This document shows, piece after piece, positions 58,281 to 64,000 of a stretch of 64,000 nucleotides of DNA. The stretch covers positions 248,001 through 312,000 of the forward strand of contig NZ_JAHLNO010000019.1 of the NCBI RefSeq assembly GCF_018916875.1. The letters are read 5' to 3'. This stretch comes from Virgibacillus proomii. GTDB lineage: Bacteria > Bacillota > Bacilli > Bacillales > Amphibacillaceae. The translations under genes were made by a program, and so were the position numbers. Every line of letters starts with the position of its first letter. Within the stretch, counting starts at the first letter, position 1. The notes under the pieces were generated by a model. The model was not told the DNA's origin and did no database searches. It was given only the letters and a program-made list of their open reading frames with translations.

Positions 58281-58677
58281 ATTAAATTACTAGAATAGAT
58301 AAGTAAAACTGTGAATCATTTTTTCGTTTCTGATGAACTTAAGCTGAACTAATTAGGGGTTTCTTTCAATCGCTTTGTTCCATATCTTGTTAATTTACGA
58401 CTGTTGTGAGATGGAAAAAAATCAGGAAATAAAAAACATCATGTATAACTGTCTATACAATTATACATGATGTTGACATCCTTCAACAATAAGGAATAGC
58501 TGTTCAAGTCAGATATTTGCAACTAACTTTTTAGGGGATTTTTATGGATTATGTTTTGTAAGTTCTTATAGGCTGTTCAAAAAGCCTAACTATATACACT
58601 CAGCTATTCCAAGCTAGCTAGCCGCCTGGAACTTGGACACATAGATAGATGTGCTTGTGTTCAGCGTACAGCAGTAT

Positions 58678-58790
58678 AAGAAAAGCTTCGCAAGTGACAC
58701 ATCGCGATTTTTCAAGGACAAGAAAAGCTTCGCAAGCGACACATCGCACGAAGAAAAAGCGCTTTTCTTTTTCAAGGACATTGCGACCTT
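58678..58790 (+). repeat. two units of the 60-bp tandem-repeat family
   Basis: AAAAGCTTCGCAAGTGACAC plus ATCGCGATTTTTCAAGGACA (short unit) and then a full unit with CACGAAGAAAAAGCGCTTTT. Related to the array at 2641-3000. The rest of 58281-58835 has GCTGTTCAAAAAGCC at about 58571 (an element-end-like word) and no gene. Confidence 0.75.
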
Positions 58791-58835
58791 AGAAACCTTG
58801 TTCCTTTTTATCCACTTTTTGAAACGTATTTATAG

Positions 58836-59051
58836 TTAGGAATATTTTTCAACGATACGATAATTTTTATGGGCTACAACAGTAGTAGGAAAACTATGGT
58901 TTAATTTAGTTAAGTTACGAGATTTTGAGATGTCTACAATAGTACTTCTTTTGCAATGGGATGGCAAAACCTCTCCTTGAAGTAACACATTTTCTTTCTT
59001 AAATTCTATTATATCTCCTGGTTTAGCTTTTTTTGAATCAGGTTTAAACAT
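58836..59051 (-). CDS. DUF2187-family small protein
   Basis: 71 aa. KAKPGDIIEFKKENVLLQGE, IVDISKSRNL and TTVVAHKNYRIVEKYS match the compact beta-barrel DUF2187 pattern of Bacillaceae (KPGDIIEFK...VNHKNYK). Function unknown. The ATG has TAAGGAGG upstream. The MerR-like gene ends about 30 bases before its start, so they may be co-transcribed. Confidence 0.75.
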   Translation of the reverse strand: MFKPDSKKAKPGDIIEFKKENVLLQGEVLPSHCKRSTIVDISKSRNLTKLNHSFPTTVVAHKNYRIVEKYS

Positions 59052-59080
59052 GTTTATTCCTCCTTAAGAAATCAGTGAAC

Positions 59081-59557
59081 TCAGTTAATTTCATCATTTT
59101 TTTGGTTTCTTTGTAGCCATTCAATTTGTTTTTTCAATTTATTTATTTCTTGAACTTGTTCAGATTGTTTTTGTTTTAGTACTTGAAATGATTGTTCTAA
59201 TTTAGCAATATTAGCTACTGTTAATCCTAAAGTTTGCATAATTGTGCGAATGTTTTCTTTATAATATTCCTGATCTACTTCTTCTTTGTGGGTGTCCTTC
59301 TTACTGCATTCTACTATGATTGGAAAATGTCCATTAGCCAACCGCTCTGAAATATCATGCTGCTTGTAATGCTTGCTTTTACAAACCTTAATAAATTTTA
59401 AAACATCAATAGCCTCAGGAAGATAATAACTTTCTTCCTCATCTTGCACTTTCGGTACATACATATTGAATTCTTTAATCCAAGCAGCTGCGGTGGATGG
59501 TGGAATACCAACGATATGTGATAACCCCTGAAGGTTAAGTAATTCCACTTCTTTCAC
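59081..59557 (-). CDS. MerR-like HTH protein with C-terminal coiled coil
   Basis: 158 aa. N-terminal HTH (LQGLSHIVGIPPSTAAAWIK), then a helix-rich middle (EAIDVLKFIKVCKSKHYKQH) and a C-terminal coiled coil (about 118-152, KQKQSEQVQEINKLKKQIEW). Layout resembles RacA-type chromosome-anchoring proteins and plasmid MerR/DUF3967 proteins; identity with either is not shown. There is no metal-binding Cys set, so it is not a metal sensor. Confidence 0.6.
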   Translation of the reverse strand: MKEVELLNLQGLSHIVGIPPSTAAAWIKEFNMYVPKVQDEEESYYLPEAIDVLKFIKVCKSKHYKQHDISERLANGHFPIIVECSKKDTHKEEVDQEYYKENIRTIMQTLGLTVANIAKLEQSFQVLKQKQSEQVQEINKLKKQIEWLQRNQKNDEIN

Positions 59558-60522
59558 CTGTCTTTCTGTGGTAGTCTAAAATACAATTTCTACCTGTACT
59601 AGGAACTACACTATTATCTTAACTAATTAACATGGGAATAGTGTGTGAAAAATGTGGAATAAATAAGTAATTTAAATCCTGAATTCTACTAATTTAAAGA
59701 AAACTATTCACAGACACAACGAGGTGGATTTCTGATTTTTCGTGGATATATATTCCGCATGTAATTGGCAGTAAGACCTGCCCCTCCATGCTACGAGATT
59801 AACCCTAGGAGGATAAGTGGAGAATCCAACTGTAAGTCAATGCCCTATTCTGTTCAACCACCAATCAGAAGGGATAAAAGAAAATCACTAAATTGAAGAT
59901 TCACTTTACGATTATATTCATGTTTTCCTAAGACTTTGAATTATAGAGAATTTTTAGTCTTTCCCATTTTAAATCAAAACGTTCATGACTTTAAAGAAAT
60001 ATTTGTAGCACATGCATCGGTAAAATGGAATGGATAACATCATAACCATCTGCAACTGCTTTAAAGATATTACATCGTAACAACAAACATCGTCTATAAA
60101 AAACCCCTCTTAATAGCTATTCGTTTAACTATTTACGAAATACAAAAACTTGTAATATTTAAACGGACGTTCATCCAGATTATTACAAAGATGAATTTTG
60201 AGACTATCGATCCTAACGATCGTCTTATGGTTGACTATATCCGAATTTTTATAATATACTTAATTCAACAAAGTTGAACTAAAGGAAACTAAATGGAATG
60301 TGGTAGGTATCTTATTTAATCAGTAATATCGGGCGTTTAAAACAAAAGAAGGATAAGAAACTCGATAAATCTTACCTTTGCTTGAATGGGTAAACAAAAT
60401 CGGAATAGTTATCATATTTATATTGAAAGCGCATTCCAAAAAAGAAAACGGTGGAGAATTTGTTCCGTTGTATTTTCTGTTAATCAGCATCTGTTCATAT
60501 GGATTGAAAAGGAGGAGACGAT
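59558..60522. other. gene-poor region with one diverged repeat
   Basis: Nearly 1 kb. It contains the A-like element at 59748-59908 and a possible promoter-like AT region (TATAATATACTT at 60250). I could not find a supported gene; short frames lack ribosome sites. Confidence 0.4.
59748..59908 (+). repeat. diverged family A element (CCCCTCCATGCTACGAG subfamily)
   Basis: TATATTCCGCATGTAATTGG at left, CCCTCCATGCTACGAG, TCAATGCCCTATTCTGTTCA inside, and GAAGATTCACTTTAC at right. Second member of the subfamily at 51520. Confidence 0.65.
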
Positions 60523-61428
60523 ATGCATTATCCAAGCTTTATTCATTTAAAAGAAGTAGGCCCGAGAGATGGGTTGCAAAATGAAAGTATTTTTATTGAT
60601 ACAGAGGATAAGGTAAAATGGATTGATATGCTATCAGATTCCGGGGTCGGTGAAATTGAATATTCTTCGTTTGTTCACCCAAAATGGATTCCTGCACTTA
60701 GAGATGCTCAAGAAGTTGGTAAAAAAATTAAACGAAATTCTAATGTTCGTTATTCTGCACTTGTACCAAACTTGAAGGGTCTAGAGCGTGCTTTAGAAGC
60801 TGGAATAGATGGCGCATCTGTATTTATGTCGGTAAGTGAGACGCATAATCGGAAAAACATTAATAAATCAGTAGAGGAAACGTATCCTATTTTAAAAGAA
60901 GTGATCAGTGAAGCTAATTCGGCTGATAAATTTGTTACTGGATATGTATCGACTGTTTTTGATTGTCCCTATGAGGGGAGGATTAATCCGGAACAAGTTA
61001 TTCGCGTTTGCGATGAGCTATTTGAAGCTGGGGTTGATTTTATTTCGTTAGGGGATACGATCGGTTCTGCAGTTCCTTCCCAAGTAGAAGCACTTTTAGA
61101 ATCTGTTTTTCTCCGTTACGATTCGGATAAAATTATTATGCACTTTCATGATACAAGAGGAATGGCAATTGCAAATATATTAACGAGTTTAAAATATGGA
61201 ATAACCCGTTTTGATAGTACAGTTGGCGGTTTAGGCGGTTGTCCATATGCAAAAGGTGCAGCAGGAAATGTAGCTACTAATGATGTACTGTATTTATTGC
61301 ACGGTTTAGGGATTAAAACGGGGGTACAAGAAGATAAGATGCGGCAAGCTGCTTTGTATATTCAAGATAAGCTTGGCAAGCAACTTCCTAGTAAAGTACT
61401 TGCTTACCACTATAAAAAAACAGTATAA
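60523..61428 (+). CDS. hydroxymethylglutaryl-CoA lyase
   Basis: 301 aa, GGAGGAG site. Cleaves HMG-CoA to acetoacetate and acetyl-CoA, the last specific step of leucine degradation. KEVGPRDGLQNE (metal/substrate), GYVSTVFDCPYEG, HFHDTRGMAIANIL metal ligands, and catalytic Cys in VGGLGGCPYAKGAAGNVATN. It lies near the valine genes but has no visible sigma-54 promoter. The other leucine-specific genes are not in the window. Confidence 0.94.
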   Translation: MHYPSFIHLKEVGPRDGLQNESIFIDTEDKVKWIDMLSDSGVGEIEYSSFVHPKWIPALRDAQEVGKKIKRNSNVRYSALVPNLKGLERALEAGIDGASVFMSVSETHNRKNINKSVEETYPILKEVISEANSADKFVTGYVSTVFDCPYEGRINPEQVIRVCDELFEAGVDFISLGDTIGSAVPSQVEALLESVFLRYDSDKIIMHFHDTRGMAIANILTSLKYGITRFDSTVGGLGGCPYAKGAAGNVATNDVLYLLHGLGIKTGVQEDKMRQAALYIQDKLGKQLPSKVLAYHYKKTV

Positions 61429-61535
61429 AGTTAGAAAGACAGATCAAGAGGGATGAAGTCGTGAAAATAATACGATTTTATCCTTTTTTCACTGTAAAGG
61501 TAATTACGTTTCTGCCCGGTAGATGTCTTTTTTGT

Positions 61536-61626
61536 ACTATAGGAAAGTATAAAACTTTATGGTTTATAGTATAAGAAAAACGATAGCTTTCGCCATAAAG
61601 ACTTGACGACAAGCCAAGTTTTCTAA
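61536..61626 (+). repeat. family B repeat, copy B7
   Basis: Complete copy; left end TACTATAGGAAAGTATAAAA, hairpin ACTTGACGACAAGCCAAGT. Confidence 0.85.
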
Positions 61627-61627
61627 C

Positions 61628-61718
61628 ACTATAGGAAAGTATAAAATTTTTATGGTTTATAGTATAAGAAAAACTATGGCTTTCGCTAAAGACTTGGCGA
61701 TAAGCCAAGTTTTTCTAA
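61628..61718 (+). repeat. family B repeat, copy B8
   Basis: Direct copy immediately after B7 (one base between TTCTAA and ACTATAGG), so B also forms head-to-tail dimers. Confidence 0.85.
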
Positions 61719-62280
61719 AAAGTAGCTTCGTCGTCCAGCTAAAGCGCTTGTGCTGCTAGCAAAACTTCGACCTCCTTCCTATGATAAGTCAACATCCTTC
61801 TCTCGTATCTCGAATCAAGATCTGTATTTCTTCCACTTTAAACATCAATCCATTTCATGTCCTACATATATGCGCAGGCTAGGTAGTACCTAACCAAGGG
61901 CTTAACGAGTATCTTTTTCCTGAGAGGGAAGCTGAATAATTAAACAAATTTTGATTGGCTTAAAAATAAGTGTTGACCTATCTTAAATTCTACTATATGA
62001 TTGTGATGCAATCGTTTGCGCAAAGGAACTTTAATTTTCGCTAGTTTTTAATTTGTTAGAAATGAAAACGCATATAAATAACTAGGATATCCTCATATTT
62101 AAACTTCCATATACTTATGGAAAAACACAAAACGCTTTGTAAAATGTAGAAAACGATTGCACTAATTATTCCTTGCAGGAAGTAAGTCAATCTGTTGCAG
62201 CAGATAGAATGTAGATGGGAATTTAATAGCAGATAATGATACATTGTTTCTTTAGGAAAAATTACAGGAATTAGGATCAC
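61719..62280. other. region without supported gene
   Basis: A C-family word (CTATGATAAGTCAACATCC at 61780) occurs. Two cre-like words, TGCAATCGTTTGCG (about 62008) and AGAAAACGATTGCA (62148-62161), could mediate catabolite repression of the sugar genes downstream. No coding signal. Confidence 0.3.
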
Positions 62281-63000
62281 TTATGAATTTATATGGGATT
62301 CTTCTCATATTGCTTACGATCATGTTGAAGAAGGAATTGCACTATTAACAAAACATCCGGTAATTAGTTACTACTCATTTTATGTCAGTCAATGTGAGGA
62401 TAGAGATTTTTGGAAGGCTCATAAGCTGTAGGGATGACAATTTTAAAGGAAAAATAATGAGTTTTTTTTATTCCTGTCATATAGGATGGTAGAAGGGTGA
62501 CGAAGAGCCTTTTCAAATACAAATGGATAATTTACTCAGAAAATAATTTCAATGCTCATCCTCATTTTTTCATTGGTGATTTTAATAATCTTTAAGCGGA
62601 GAAGGTTACACATATCTTACAAGATTTAAGATATTACGATACGTATTATCTGCAAACCAAACGGATACATAATGTGACAGATTGCTGGATGGGAGAAAAA
62701 CTGTAGTGACAGGCGGATTGATTTTATCCCGTATGTAAGGTGCCGTAAGACTACCACTTCAAGAGCCTAGGTTGGTACAAAAGGGTCTAAGTGGGAGAAA
62801 ACGGCACCCAAATGCCCGATTCGTTCAAGGGCTTTAGGTCATACCATTAAGGTACTAAAATTCAGTAGGAGATGGAAGAAAACTCCTACTGAATAAAGTT
62901 TCACTTTATTTTTGTTTCTGTAGAAGTATTATCTTCAAGAGTGTTGTTTAATGATACGAGCTTGCCAGCTATATCCGATCATTTAGTTTTACAAATATAA
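62281..63000 (+). pseudogene. endonuclease/exonuclease/phosphatase-family protein, broken and interrupted
   Basis: C-terminal two-thirds of an EEP-fold protein. YEFIWDSSHIAYDHVEEGIA and ALLTKHPVISYYSFYVSQCE, a stop after WKAHKL, then shifted frames giving IGDFNNL (metal-binding motif), DLRYYDTYYLQTKR and QADWI/RRIDF. Element A13 then splits the chain. The remainder RRIDFIFVSVEVLSSRVLF, and ISDHLVLQI (catalytic SDH) ends at TAA 62998-63000. The N-terminus is lost. It sits upstream of an alpha-glucosidase. Confidence 0.85.
62723..62909 (+). repeat. family A element, copy A13
   Basis: Full-length copy. Removing it plus one TTTAT gives CGGATTGATTTTATTTTTGT (R-I-D-F-I-F-V), the RIDFIF motif of the host gene. 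TTTAT lies at both edges (62723-62727, 62905-62909). Confidence 0.95.
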
Positions 63001-63179
63001 AAAACAGATAATTTTTGTTGAATGATAATAGTCTTCATGCAACCTGGTCAGACGTTCGAAGTTATTTTGTAAAGAACTGGATAGGTCGTTAGCTAATAGT
63101 TAAGTAAATTGTTATTTTGTTAAATCTATATATATTTAATGAATAAAACAGTATATCTAATTAACTAGAAATAATATAG

Positions 63180-64000
<821 letters not shown>

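Noticed and set aside
58651-58839. 62-codon frame near 58.7 kb
   Set aside because: Made mostly of 60-bp-type repeat units.
60378-60584. Short frame overlapping the HMG-CoA lyase start
   Set aside because: Out of frame with the enzyme, no motif, no ribosome site.

Overview
This window is from a low-GC Gram-positive bacterium of the family Bacillaceae, most like the Oceanobacillus/Virgibacillus group. That placement rests on AT-rich coding, strong AGGAGG-type ribosome sites, GTG/TTG starts, a lysine riboswitch, HutP, a GltC-like regulator and DUF2187 and DUF4064 proteins. It is an inference; no rRNA or tRNA gene was seen. Most of the window is catabolic: fatty-acid or organic-acid CoA metabolism, histidine and valine degradation, and amide or acyl-amino-acid hydrolysis.

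Layout. 0-9 kb: two frameshifted envelope-protein genes, small envelope genes, a two-component system, a DUF4064 membrane protein, a class D sortase between two repeat copies, and an aminotransferase. 9-18.4 kb: a TetR-led acyl-CoA cluster (SDR, acyl-CoA dehydrogenase, thiolase, CoA-transferase, a wrecked and an intact acyl-CoA ligase). 19-25.4 kb: acetamidase/formamidase, a relic of a membrane protein, two paralogous butanediol-type dehydrogenases, a 21-bp tandem array, and dapA behind a lysine riboswitch. 25.7-31.1 kb: an AraC-type response regulator divergent from a YjiH-like membrane protein, a CoA-transferase and an acyl-CoA dehydrogenase. 31.9-38.5 kb: hutU-hutG-hutI-hutP-hutH. 38.9-44 kb: nitronate monooxygenase, an acyl-CoA ligase, and gltC-like/gdhA. 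45-47.5 kb: M20 amidohydrolase with a two-gene membrane module (DUF3100 plus partner). 48.4-58.3 kb: a CBS-PAS-AAA+ sigma-54 activator followed by a complete set for isobutyryl-CoA to propionyl-CoA, in two convergent operons that each have a well-placed -24/-12 promoter. 58.8-64 kb: DUF2187, a MerR-like coiled-coil protein, HMG-CoA lyase, a broken endonuclease/phosphatase gene, and the start of a GH13 alpha-glucosidase.

The most unusual content is non-coding. A family of about 155-190 bp, hairpin-rich elements (called family A here) occurs at least twelve times, plus several diverged relatives. Every well-preserved copy is bounded by the pentamer TTTAT on both sides. In five places the interrupted host can be read: an acyl-CoA ligase, a GNAT acetyltransferase (twice), an endonuclease/phosphatase and another repeat. 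Removing the element plus one TTTAT restores the host sequence. Copies lack terminal inverted repeats, carry subterminal hairpins whose stems covary, and form head-to-tail dimers sharing one TTTAT. This fits a non-autonomous, pentamer-targeting single-strand transposon of IS200/IS605 type, although no transposase is present here. A second, about 90-bp family (B) and a third (C) fill other gaps.

Metabolic logic: histidine and branched-chain amino acids feed glutamate and acyl-CoA pools; gdhA/gltC handles glutamate; several CoA-transferase, ligase and dehydrogenase sets activate and oxidise carboxylic acids.
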